This document shows positions 45,389 through 52,996 of a stretch of DNA of 64,000 nucleotides, one piece after another. The DNA comes from an uncultured Bacillaceae bacterium (GTDB lineage Bacteria; Bacillota; Bacilli; Bacillales; Bacillaceae_L). The notes below the pieces were generated by a model that was not told where the DNA came from, did no database searches, and saw nothing but the letters and a program-made list of their open reading frames with translations. The stretch spans positions 1-64,000 of the forward strand of contig CANMHG010000010.1 of NCBI GenBank assembly GCA_947497585.1. The letters are read 5' to 3'. The position numbers were made by a program, and so were the translations under genes. Position 1 is the stretch's first letter. Every line of letters begins with the position of its first letter.

Positions 45389-45748
45389 CTATTTCTTTAA
45401 AGGCATAAATGATGATGGATTTAACTCTTCACTCTCAATGACAATAGCAGTTAATCCTTTATCAGTTTTGGTTTCGTGCCATTCATCTTTCTCCCAAAAG
45501 ACAGCATCACCTGATTGAACTTTGACATATTCTTCTTTATTACCTCTAACATAACCTTCTCCATTCAAAATTAAAAGAAGTTGAGGTACTACTGCTTGAT
45601 GAAAGCCAACAACTCCGTTTTCTTCTAAGTACATGCAACCTATATAAGTTTGTTTTTCTCCAGTTTGGATAATACGGGACATAACAAAGTCTGAATCGAA
45701 TTTTGAAATCTTCTTACCAATATCTTTACTAAAATTATATAACTCCAT
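45389..45748 (-). CDS. cupin domain protein
   Basis: A 119-residue single cupin. Motif 1 GVVGFHQAVVPQLLLILNGE and motif 2 VQSGDAVFWEKDEWHETKTD are visible, with His residues suited to metal binding. GGAGG precedes the ATG. The substrate is unknown. Confidence 0.88.
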   Translation of the reverse strand: MELYNFSKDIGKKISKFDSDFVMSRIIQTGEKQTYIGCMYLEENGVVGFHQAVVPQLLLILNGEGYVRGNKEEYVKVQSGDAVFWEKDEWHETKTDKGLTAIVIESEELNPSSFMPLKK

Positions 45749-45821
45749 TTTGAACCTCCATAAAGCTTAGGATTTATACATACTCATTCAAGATTTTTAT
45801 AAGAAAATCCTTTAATGTTAT

Positions 45822-45890
45822 AACATTAACCTGCTCAATAATCAAAAGCGTATCTGCTTCTTCCAGATACGCCCGCTTTACTTTATGAAC
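45822..45890 (-). repeat. cassette site 27
   Basis: Plus strand: arm ACATTAACCTGCTCAATAAT, near-perfect hairpin GCGTATCTGC/CAGATACGC, core GCCCGCTTTACTTTATG. Confidence 0.85.
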
Positions 45891-46120
45891 ATTCCTTAAC
45901 AAAGTCAGAACAAATAGATGTCCTTTGAATGCACAGTATCGTTGTACTGTGTAACAAATGTCTTTGTGTTATTGGTTGTTCTTGTTCACATAACCCACCG
46001 TTGAACAAGTAGCTTTTCTATAATACATTTTGGTATTCTACTGAATAAATTTGTTTTACAGATTCACAATAACAATAGTGTTATCATTTAACACTATACT
46101 TCAATGTGGAGGAATATACT

Positions 46121-46240
46121 TTGAATATTCTCTTTAGCTTATTCTCAGCCATAATCATAATGGCTACTAGATTAGCGTTCTTAATTAGTAATCTATCCAC
46201 TAAATTATCATCTTTGTTAAGAATGCCTTCTTTAGCTTAA
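46121..46240 (+). CDS. possible small membrane peptide, 39 aa
   Basis: TTG 46121 behind GTGGAGGA gives NILFSLFSAIIIMATRLAFL then ISNLSTKLSSLLRMPSLA. One hydrophobic helix. Only the ribosome site supports it; it might be chance. The 45891-46120 stretch contains an ACAGTA/TACTGT dyad and nothing else clear. Confidence 0.4.
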   Translation: MNILFSLFSAIIIMATRLAFLISNLSTKLSSLLRMPSLA

Positions 46241-46416
46241 GCATTGAGTATTTCTTAAATTCATCTAATTCGCATTGGTGTAAGAAAAAGGTGAGCATAT
46301 TTTTTGCTCTCCTTTTTTAGTGATTTGTCTTTCTAAGAGTCTGTTTCCTCTTATAGAGTCCAAAAAGAATTCATATCTCTCGCTGAATTGGTAAATAATA
46401 TCCACGAGGTGACAAA

Positions 46417-47421
46417 ATGGAAAAGGAAAAATTAAAACTCACATCTTCCGAAATAGGTACTTTATGGGGGGAATATGTGAACGGAACAATGACTGATGTT
46501 GTTAATCGATATATGGTCTCTATTATTGAAGATGAGCCAATAAAAAACATTTTTGAGGATGCAATTAATACATTTGAGAATCAAAAGAGACAAATCGTAA
46601 CTTTTATTGAGAACGAGGGATTTCCAGTTCCAATTGGATTTACTGAATCTGACCTTTTTAAAGATAAACCGAGATTGTTCACGGATATATTTTGTCTAAA
46701 TTATTTACATATAATGACATTACATGGTTTGCTGGGGCACAGCACTGCATTAGCCGTATCGGTTAGAAAAGATTTAAGAGATTTTTATGATTCTTGCGAT
46801 AACGACGCAAAAAAGATGTATCATCAAACCATTGAGTTATTACTTGAGAAAGGAAATTTTCAGAGAGACCCTTTATTTTATCCAGCTCAAAACCCTCAAT
46901 ATATTTCCAGTCAAGATTTCATAGACGGATTTTTCGGAAAGGGTAGAAAATTAGCGGCAACAGAAATCATAAGTATTTCTTTCAATCTTAAAAAAAGCAT
47001 TATGGCTAAAACCCTTTCTATCGCATTCAGTCAAGTTGCTCAAACAAAAGAAGTAAGAAAGTTTTTAATGGATACTCAGAACACGGCTGATGGTCAAATA
47101 AAAGCACTTTCAAAAATAATGCAAGCCGATAACCTACCAGTTCCGAAATCTTGGGAAACTGAAGTGACCACTTCGACTGACTCTCCTTTTTCGGATAAGT
47201 TAATGTTGTATCATATCGGTTTCTTATTTCAAGCTGCACAAAACTATCATGGGGCAGGTCTTGCATCAGCTATGAGAACAGACCTTGTGACGGCATATGA
47301 GGGTACCATTCTAAAAAATCTTATGGTAACAAAGAAATGGTTTAATATTATGGTTCAAAATAAATGGCTAGAACAGCCCCCACTTGCTCCTAATAGAACT
47401 GAAATTGCAAAAGAAGTGTAG
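46417..47421 (+). CDS. DUF3231 family protein
   Basis: A 334-residue protein made of two ferritin-like four-helix repeats: LTSSEIGTLWGEYVNGTMTD opens the first, and FNLKKSIMAKTLSIAFSQVA lies in the second; the HGLLGHSTALA and YHGAGLASAMRTDL segments are equivalent. DUF3231 proteins occur in Bacillus and resemble spore coat CotF; the role is not established. GAGGTGAC precedes the ATG. Plus-strand gene in the array. Confidence 0.85.
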   Translation: MEKEKLKLTSSEIGTLWGEYVNGTMTDVVNRYMVSIIEDEPIKNIFEDAINTFENQKRQIVTFIENEGFPVPIGFTESDLFKDKPRLFTDIFCLNYLHIMTLHGLLGHSTALAVSVRKDLRDFYDSCDNDAKKMYHQTIELLLEKGNFQRDPLFYPAQNPQYISSQDFIDGFFGKGRKLAATEIISISFNLKKSIMAKTLSIAFSQVAQTKEVRKFLMDTQNTADGQIKALSKIMQADNLPVPKSWETEVTTSTDSPFSDKLMLYHIGFLFQAAQNYHGAGLASAMRTDLVTAYEGTILKNLMVTKKWFNIMVQNKWLEQPPLAPNRTEIAKEV

Positions 47422-47626
47422 AAATACTATTGGTGAAGGTAAAGACCCTTATTCTTTTCTCCCGTATATAATTACTGCGTTTTTTTTAACTGTTGGTTTG
47501 ATATTTTCATCAAACTTAATGATATTTGGATTATTACTTGGTTCTGTCTGGCTCCAAATTTTGTTTGTTTTTCCAGGAGTATTGATCGGAGGTATTATTA
47601 AAAAATTCATAAATAACATTTATTAA
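47384..47626 (+). CDS. possible small membrane protein overlapping DUF3231 3' end
   Basis: The last 60 codons encode two hydrophobic segments (PYIITAFFLTVGLIF and VWLQILFVFPGVLIGGIIKK) ending just before a good terminator. The start is unclear: the frame overlaps the DUF3231 gene by 38 bp and no ribosome site is good. A real gene is plausible because of the hydrophobic pattern and terminator. Confidence 0.45.
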   Translation: MLLIELKLQKKCRNTIGEGKDPYSFLPYIITAFFLTVGLIFSSNLMIFGLLLGSVWLQILFVFPGVLIGGIIKKFINNIY

Positions 47627-47627
47627 A

Positions 47628-47672
47628 GCCATCCCCTATTTGTTATTAACAAAAGGATGGCTTTTAATGTGA
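47628..47672 (+). terminator. terminator
   Basis: AAAGCCATCC and GGATGGCTTTT pair, followed by T. It ends the DUF3231 unit. Confidence 0.88.
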
Positions 47673-47785
47673 TAGATAGCAGAGTTTTTTCAAGTAAACT
47701 GACCCTTTAAGTACAGTAATATGTCATTTATTTAGGCTCATTCTTGTATTTTTATTGAAATTAGTCAATATACCAAAATTAAAAA

Positions 47786-47818
47786 GACAATTACCTTTTC
47801 CAAGGGTAATTGCCTCTA
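47786..47818. terminator. hairpin
   Basis: GACAATTACC and GGGTAATTGCC pair around TTTTCCAA. Probably a terminator; the remaining 47819-47940 shows no gene. Confidence 0.5.
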
Positions 47819-47949
47819 CCCGTTTCTAACCGAATAGGAGGAAAGAAACAGTGCTATCATGTCGTACAAATCATTTGGAGGTGATTTGTTATATCATTAT
47901 ACAAATTTTATATTAAAAGTGTTCTAGCGAATTACCCCATTTTTTTATT

Positions 47950-48010
47950 TCTTTAGTTCAATAAAAGAAGCTCTAATCCTTCTTGAATTAGAGCACCCGT
48001 TACTTGAATA
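47950..48010 (-). repeat. cassette site 28
   Basis: Plus strand: arm CTTTAGTTCAATAAA, hairpin GCTCTAAT/ATTAGAGC, core GCACCCGTTACTTGAATA. Hairpin nearly identical to site 20. Confidence 0.85.
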
Positions 48011-48016
48011 GTATTT

Positions 48017-48388
48017 TTAATTATCCACTAAAATTAATTCCCACTTTTCTTCGATAAGTTCTTTATTGGAAATCATTTGAGTTTGAGTCTCCTTTAATTC
48101 AAAACCAAATCTCTCGTAAATTCGCCTTGCTGATTTTAGTTCGCTATTAGTCCAGAGAATAATACTCTTAAATCCATTTTTTTTGCAAAAGTTAATAGCT
48201 GTTTCAACTAGCTTCTGCCCATATCCAGTACCTCGAACATTAGGTTCAACAAGAAATAAACCCAATTGAGCAGTAGTGTCATTAACCCTTTTAATACTTA
48301 CGGAACCACTTTGTTTTTCACCAATCTCTAAAATGAAAATGTTTTCTTCTGAGTTTGCCCGCTCAATACATTCAATAATCTTGCGGAT
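48017..48388 (-). pseudogene. GNAT acetyltransferase, N-terminus missing
   Basis: Encodes RKIIECIERANSEENIFILE, then LFLVEPNVRGTGYGQKLVET (acetyl-CoA site) and RRIYERFGFELKETQT. There is no start codon: the frame runs straight into the stop of the gene at 48389, so the 5' third has been lost at this join. A short open frame from Met 48265 remains. Confidence 0.82.
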
Positions 48389-48988
48389 TTAATCAATTGT
48401 AATTAACTTTATTCTCCATTTTCCTATCTGGTCTAAGTATTCCCCTTTAGCTAAAATAAACTTATAATTACGTTTAATGTCTTCACTAGTATTGTATGTT
48501 AGATAAATTTTATCTCCTTCAATGCTAAATTCCTTTAATTCTTGTACAGCATTGGGAAACCATTTAAAGCCTCTTCCGTTAAACGAAATTTCACAGGGAC
48601 AACCAGCATCACTCTTAGTGTACCCTAGACCATTGGCGAACATTAAGTATTCTCGTGCCTCCTCAAAAGTCTTAGCAACCTTGTATGATTCAACTGTACT
48701 TACCGCTTCGTGAAAGTCTTGATAATTGACAGATGTTTTTATAGTTTCGTTTTCTTCCTCTAATTTGGAGATCTCCTCTGTTAATCGGTTATTTTCCTTC
48801 TCTAACTTCTCTGAAGAACTAGAATGTTTTTCTATTTCCATTTCTAAGATCGATACCTGCTCTACAAACTTTTCATTGGCCTCTTGTAGTTGACGGAAAT
48901 CATCTTTTATCTCTTGTGCTCTCATAACCGATATTATTGTGATTGCCAACAAAAAAATGAGGGCGGGGTATACATATTCTTTTTTCAC
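48389..48988 (-). CDS. membrane-anchored coiled-coil protein, 199 aa
   Basis: One N-terminal membrane helix (YVYPALIFLLAITIISVM), a long coiled coil (about 25-90; EKLEKENNRLTEEISKLEEE) and a small outer domain with TFEEAREYLMFANGLGYTKS and CPCEISFNG. GTG 48988 behind GGAGG overlaps the preceding stop (GTGA), so it is coupled to the 104-aa gene. Function unknown. Confidence 0.72.
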   Translation of the reverse strand: MKKEYVYPALIFLLAITIISVMRAQEIKDDFRQLQEANEKFVEQVSILEMEIEKHSSSSEKLEKENNRLTEEISKLEEENETIKTSVNYQDFHEAVSTVESYKVAKTFEEAREYLMFANGLGYTKSDAGCPCEISFNGRGFKWFPNAVQELKEFSIEGDKIYLTYNTSEDIKRNYKFILAKGEYLDQIGKWRIKLITID

Positions 48989-49299
48989 AATAAAACCTCC
49001 AAGATAACATATAGTATAAAACACAAGATAGAACCTAGAAGAAATGGACCTACGCGTAAAGATGCTTGTTCATGTTCTGGTTTATAGGCACCACCTAGTG
49101 ATTCGAAGACAGCTAGCTGTCCACCTTTAGAAATGGCATCTCCTTTTGACCCTGTAATAAAAGCAACAAGAATAAATCCAACAGAACCAAAAAACATCGT
49201 ACTTAACAAATTCGTATTAAGAAACATAAATACTCCAAAGAGTATACCAAGTTCAATCCCTAAGACTAATAAGACAAACAAGACGAATCTTTTAATCAA
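48985..49299 (-). CDS. membrane protein, 104 aa
   Basis: Three hydrophobic segments (about 3-20, 30-48, 85-103) with a hydrophilic loop GGAYKPEHEQASLR. TTG start behind GGAGGGGA. It forms a two-gene unit with the coiled-coil gene. Unknown family. Confidence 0.7.
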   Translation of the reverse strand: MIKRFVLFVLLVLGIELGILFGVFMFLNTNLLSTMFFGSVGFILVAFITGSKGDAISKGGQLAVFESLGGAYKPEHEQASLRVGPFLLGSILCFILYVILEVLL

Positions 49300-49406
49300 A
49301 ATCCCCTCCGTTTGTAAAGTTTATTATTACTTTACATACGAATGAACTAATCATTGGTTTCAGAATATTAAGTTTTTACTAAATGTAAAGCTAGAACAAA
49401 GATGAA

Positions 49407-49465
49407 GTTTTAACTATCCTATCCATTAACCTTGTTGCACTAAGGGGTGCTTTAATTTAGGTGAA
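49407..49465 (-). repeat. possible cassette site 29 (right edge)
   Basis: Plus strand TTTTAACTATCCTATCC matches the site arm well, followed by AACCTTGTTGCAC and GGGGTGCTTTAATTT. The hairpin is lost. It would mark the right limit of the array, just before the yokU terminator. Confidence 0.5.
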
Positions 49466-49511
49466 ATATTTCATAATAAGTACAATCTAGATATATTGCA
49501 CAAATGACAAA

Positions 49512-49536
49512 AGACACCCATCACTGAGTGCCTTTA
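49512..49536 (-). terminator. terminator of yokU
   Basis: Minus strand GGCACTC...GGGTGTC stem then TTTT. Copies with changes occur at 33605-33630 and 22253-22270. Confidence 0.75.
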
Positions 49537-49550
49537 CAACTAAGATTACT

Positions 49551-49832
49551 CTAAGAAGAAAAATCAAAATAATTCCTCTTCAACAATCTAGGTAATTCCA
49601 TTAGTTCCTCAAAACCTATCGAACTACCAATCTTCTTCGTATCCACCAAAAACAACTGATCCTCAATTTCCTTAATTATGTCTTCACTTTGATACACCAT
49701 TTCACATTCCTTGCAAGCCACAGCTGGTGTCTTAGTAATTTCAATCGCCCTCGACCCATCAGGCAATTCCCAATAAACGGTGTTATCTTCGTTATTCGCT
49801 TCTCCTCCACACCACTCACATATCATAGACAT
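49551..49832 (-). CDS. yokU: YokU family zinc-ribbon protein
   Basis: A 93-residue protein with two CxxC pairs (CEWCGG near residue 5, CKEC near 40), TVYWELPDGSRAIEITKTPA and a C-terminal FEELMELPRLLKRNYFDF; matches B. subtilis YokU. A YgiT-type zinc finger of unknown role. Its ATG directly follows the kamA stop (TAGATG), so it is co-translated with kamA. A broken copy lies at 33646-33927. Confidence 0.92.
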   Translation of the reverse strand: MSMICEWCGGEANNEDNTVYWELPDGSRAIEITKTPAVACKECEMVYQSEDIIKEIEDQLFLVDTKKIGSSIGFEELMELPRLLKRNYFDFSS

Positions 49833-51260
49833 CTATTCATTCCCTGCTGGTGCTTTATCCTGATCACCAGAACCCGCAGATTTTTGCAACTGAGATAAGA
49901 ATTTCTTTTCCTTCAACTCATCACGTTTTTCACGCTTATCCTTAAGTGAAGAGTGGCTCGGGTCCTCCTGGTACTTATTCCTTCTATCTAAACGTTTCAG
50001 ACCTTCTGGGACGAGATTAAATTTGCTATCATTCATTACCGCAGATATTCCAACATTGGATTTGTACTTCTCGTAATCAGGATAAACACTCTTAAAGTAA
50101 CCTTCCGCTCTACCCGCTACATAGTTTTGAGGTTCAGGATAGGATGTTATTACCCCTTCAAAATTCCGCAGTACAACTTTTTCCGCACTTTGCGAAATTA
50201 TATAGTTCGGCTGCACAGCTATCTTACCTCCACCTCCAGGACTATCGACCACAAAGGTCGGGACAGCATACCCTGATGTGTGACCACGTAAACCTTCAAT
50301 AATCTCAAGACCTTTCGACACAGGTGCTCTGAAATGTCCGATTCCTTCTGATAGATCACATTGGTAAATATAATAAGGGCGAACTCGAATCTTAACTAAG
50401 TCATGCATTAACTGTTTCATGATTGGAACGCTGTCGTTGATTCCTGCTAATATTACGGATTGATTTCCAACAGGCACACCACAGTTTGCTAACATCTCAC
50501 ACGCTCGTTTGGACTCTTCAGTAATTTCAATTGATGTATTAAAGTGCGTGTTTAACCAAATAGGATGATACTTTTTTAGGATATTACAAAGGTTTTCTGT
50601 GATTCTTTGAGGAAATACAACCGGAGCACGTGTACCTATTCTTATTATCTCTACATGTGGTATATCCCTCAGATTTTTCAAAATATACTCAAGGATATTA
50701 TCGTTGATTAATAATCCGTCCCCTCCAGATAGTAATACATCTCTTACTTCAGGAGTGTTGGCAATGTAGTTAATCGCTGCATCAAGTTGTTTCTTCGGCA
50801 CACCCATTCCGATTTGTCCGGAAAAGCGTCGTCGAGTACAGTAACGGCAATACATTGAACATTGATTAGTAACTAAGAATAGCACTCGATCTGGGTAACG
50901 ATGAGTTAAGCCCGGTACTGGTGAGTCCTCATCCTCATGAAGAGGGTCCTCAAGATCATATTTTGTTTTATAAATTTCTTTTGAAATTGGTACAGACTGC
51001 ATACGAATCGGGCAGCGTGAATCATCAGGATTCATCAAGGATGCGTAGTATGGTGTGATATTTAGGGGAATTGTTTTTGTTGATATTCTAACCCCTTCCT
51101 CTTCATCAGGTGTTAGATTCACTACTTTTTTTAGGTCATCTAAGGTTCTAACTGTATTTGTTAATTGCCAGATCCAGTCATTCCACTGCTCTTCAGTGAC
51201 ATCTTTCCAAAGCTCTATCTCTTTCCAATGTCTTTTTGGTTTATAAAGATTATTTAACAT
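49833..51260 (-). CDS. kamA: L-lysine 2,3-aminomutase
   Basis: A 475-residue radical-SAM/PLP enzyme that converts L-lysine to L-beta-lysine. The [4Fe-4S] motif CSMYCRYC is near residues 133-140; the PLP lysine sits in [15 protein letters not shown] near 330. Length and ends match B. subtilis KamA (YodO). ATG 51260 is behind GGGAGGAG. Product is used with ablB for N-acetyl-beta-lysine and/or by the yodQRST enzymes for lysine breakdown. A sigma-54 promoter lies just upstream. Confidence 0.97.
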   Translation of the reverse strand: MLNNLYKPKRHWKEIELWKDVTEEQWNDWIWQLTNTVRTLDDLKKVVNLTPDEEEGVRISTKTIPLNITPYYASLMNPDDSRCPIRMQSVPISKEIYKTKYDLEDPLHEDEDSPVPGLTHRYPDRVLFLVTNQCSMYCRYCTRRRFSGQIGMGVPKKQLDAAINYIANTPEVRDVLLSGGDGLLINDNILEYILKNLRDIPHVEIIRIGTRAPVVFPQRITENLCNILKKYHPIWLNTHFNTSIEITEESKRACEMLANCGVPVGNQSVILAGINDSVPIMKQLMHDLVKIRVRPYYIYQCDLSEGIGHFRAPVSKGLEIIEGLRGHTSGYAVPTFVVDSPGGGGKIAVQPNYIISQSAEKVVLRNFEGVITSYPEPQNYVAGRAEGYFKSVYPDYEKYKSNVGISAVMNDSKFNLVPEGLKRLDRRNKYQEDPSHSSLKDKREKRDELKEKKFLSQLQKSAGSGDQDKAPAGNE

Positions 51261-51290
51261 AACTATCTCCTCCCTTGCTACTATATTTAA

Positions 51291-51306
51291 TGCAATTTTC
51301 ATGCCA
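51291..51306 (-). promoter_or_regulatory. sigma-54 promoter of kamA
   Basis: Minus strand TTGGCATGAAAATTGCA: the GG at -24 and GC at -12 have the required spacing and match TGGCAY-N5-TTGC. It is 30 bp before the kamA start and next to a sigma-54 activator gene. Confidence 0.82.
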
Positions 51307-51369
51307 AAGGCGTTATGTCCTTGAAAGTTTTATAGCAGATGTTTTCTTGAAGCACTCAGCTTATTAGAC

Positions 51370-51462
51370 CGAAACCGAGCAGAGTTCGACCGATATCAAA
51401 GTTATAAGACCGATATCACTTCGTCAATGACCGATATCGACCACGAATCGACCGATAAACTA
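51370..51462. repeat. GACCGATA repeats upstream of the kamA promoter
   Basis: GACCGA(TATC/TAAA/AACC) occurs five times within 90 bp, two of them with the dyad GACCGATATC/GATATCG. They lie 65-160 bp upstream of the -24 element, the usual region for activator binding, but similar GGTCGATAAA occurs in the unrelated repeat at 1-345, so it may be only a dispersed repeat. Confidence 0.5.
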
Positions 51463-51535
51463 CATCCAGAACATCAAGCACCACATAAAATAGTAGAAAT
51501 ACACTAATCCCCGACCAAATTTCAGAACTAAAACA

Positions 51536-51562
51536 AAAAACTGCCAACTATTTGGCAGTTTC
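51536..51562 (-). terminator. terminator of the sigma-54 activator gene
   Basis: AAACTGCCAA and TTGGCAGTTT pair around ATAG, followed by TTTT; it overlaps the last codons of the gene. Confidence 0.85.
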
Positions 51563-52954
51563 CAATTTACTCAATTTATATTGAAGTGTTTGTCTCGGCA
51601 TTTTCAGAAGATCGGCAGCTCTTTTGATGTTACCGTCTGTTTGAGTTAGTGCCTTATTAATAATGGACGCCTCATACGTGCTAAGCAATTCACGTAATGA
51701 TTTTTCTCCAAGACTAACTTCTTGCTCTATTTCCCTCGTATTGTTCTGCACTGTTATGTGAAAGGGCAGATCTTCTATCATAATAGTTTCACCCTCAACC
51801 ATATTCATTGCATGCTCAATTGTATGTTTCAACTCCCGAACATTACCAGGCCACCTATATCCAATTAGGACATTAATTGTCTCATCATCGCACCCTTTTA
51901 CTTCTTTTCCAAATAGCTGATTGTACTGAGTAATGAAATGATCCACTAACAATACAATATCTTGTACTCTTTCACGAAGAGGGGGAATGTGCAGTGAAAA
52001 TACATTTAATCGATAAAACAAATCTGGACGCAATCGATTTTCCTGTAAGCAGTGAATAGGTTCCTCATTCATTGCAACAATCACTCTCACATCCACTTTA
52101 AATTCCTTGGTACTACCAACCCTTCGGACGACACCATCTTCTAGTACTCTTAGTAGCTTTGCTTGAATCTCAAGTGGCATGGAATTTATCTCATCTAAAA
52201 ACAACGTTCCTCCATGGGCCAGTTCGAATAACCCTGCACGGTCAACAGCCCCTGTATAGCTCCCTTTTACAGTTCCAAATAGTAAGCTTTCTAATAAAGA
52301 TTCTGGAATTGAAGCACAACTCTGAGCAATAAATGCCTCAGAATTTCGCCTAGAGCTATTATGAATGGATTGCACAAGCAGTTCTTTCCCTGTCCCTGTT
52401 TCTCCATAAACAAGTACAGTAGATGATGTTTTCGCAACCTTGAGAGCCTGTCGCTTAACAAATTTAAAGGAGTCACATGATGTTAAAATATCATTAATTG
52501 TATACTTTGCCCCATTTACCTCTTGCGGTTTTTGTTTTTTCTTTTTAAGTTTAGTTTGTAAGTCAATTAATCTATTGGATAGTGTTTTTATTTGTGAATA
52601 ATCTCTTCCAATCTCAACTGCACCTATTAAACGGTCGTTTACCATAATCGGCAATGTTGTATTTACTGTATCAATAATTTCTCCACGAACGTTTTTATAG
52701 GTTTGAGGTAGATGATAAATCGGCTCCATTGTTTCAATTACTTTTAAGAGAGTGCTAGTATCACTAGTTAGCGAAGGAAATACATCTAAAATATGCTTTC
52801 CGAGAACCTCTTCAATTGCAACACCATCATGCTTTGCTGCCACATCGTTATAAAAGATGGTGACACCTGTGTTATCCACTGCATGAATTGCTTCATCAAT
52901 ACTTGAAAGAATTGCTTTTACCATTTCATCTGACCCAACTTGTTGAAGGAACAT
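51548..52954 (-). CDS. sigma-54-dependent transcriptional activator (PAS-AAA-Fis)
   Basis: A 468-residue RocR-like activator. PAS domain (residues about 12-120), AAA+ domain with Walker A GETGTGKE near 182, Walker B GGTLFLDEI near 246, and R-finger RLNVFSLHIPPLRER; C-terminal Fis helix KRAADLLKMPRQTLQYKLSK. The sigma-54 contact loop reads GSYTGA in place of GAFTGA, a tolerated but less common form. It probably senses a lysine-related signal and drives kamA. Confidence 0.93.
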   Translation of the reverse strand: MFLQQVGSDEMVKAILSSIDEAIHAVDNTGVTIFYNDVAAKHDGVAIEEVLGKHILDVFPSLTSDTSTLLKVIETMEPIYHLPQTYKNVRGEIIDTVNTTLPIMVNDRLIGAVEIGRDYSQIKTLSNRLIDLQTKLKKKKQKPQEVNGAKYTINDILTSCDSFKFVKRQALKVAKTSSTVLVYGETGTGKELLVQSIHNSSRRNSEAFIAQSCASIPESLLESLLFGTVKGSYTGAVDRAGLFELAHGGTLFLDEINSMPLEIQAKLLRVLEDGVVRRVGSTKEFKVDVRVIVAMNEEPIHCLQENRLRPDLFYRLNVFSLHIPPLRERVQDIVLLVDHFITQYNQLFGKEVKGCDDETINVLIGYRWPGNVRELKHTIEHAMNMVEGETIMIEDLPFHITVQNNTREIEQEVSLGEKSLRELLSTYEASIINKALTQTDGNIKRAADLLKMPRQTLQYKLSKLETAK

Positions 52955-52996
52955 TGATTACCACCTACCTTTTTTACAAGTGCCGGATTTCAGGCA

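Larger units (their letters stand above)
25563..49465 (-). other. integron-like gene cassette array (two blocks)
   Basis: About 30 small genes, mostly minus strand, are each followed within about 16-35 bp of the stop codon by a 55-100 bp imperfect palindrome (individual entries below). In gene orientation a site reads: outer arm TTATTNAA, core TAACGGGGGC, a variable hairpin of about 8-12 bp with loop like CAAGAAG, then GGAGCAGGATAGTT and outer arm GAATAA. The outer arms are inverted copies. The array is split into 25.6-33.4 kb and 34.5-49.5 kb by a yokU-kamA' relic. Sites do not fit canonical attC consensus, and no intact recombinase is in the window. Confidence 0.75.

Noticed and set aside
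45943..45960. ACAGTA/TACTGT dyad as an operator
   Set aside because: No gene or promoter in a suitable position; may be a chance hairpin.
25563..49465. Canonical integron with attC sites and IntI
   Set aside because: Arms do not fit RYYYAAC/GTTRRRY consistently and no integrase with the IntI-specific patch is present; I call it integron-like only.
25563..49465. Sites as plain rho-independent terminators
   Set aside because: Most hairpins are not followed by a T run on the coding strand, the flanking arms and G-rich core are conserved between unrelated genes, and separate classical terminators exist nearby.
25563..49465. Prophage or ICE
   Set aside because: No capsid, terminase, portal, relaxase or T4SS gene; only one recombinase fragment and one IS.
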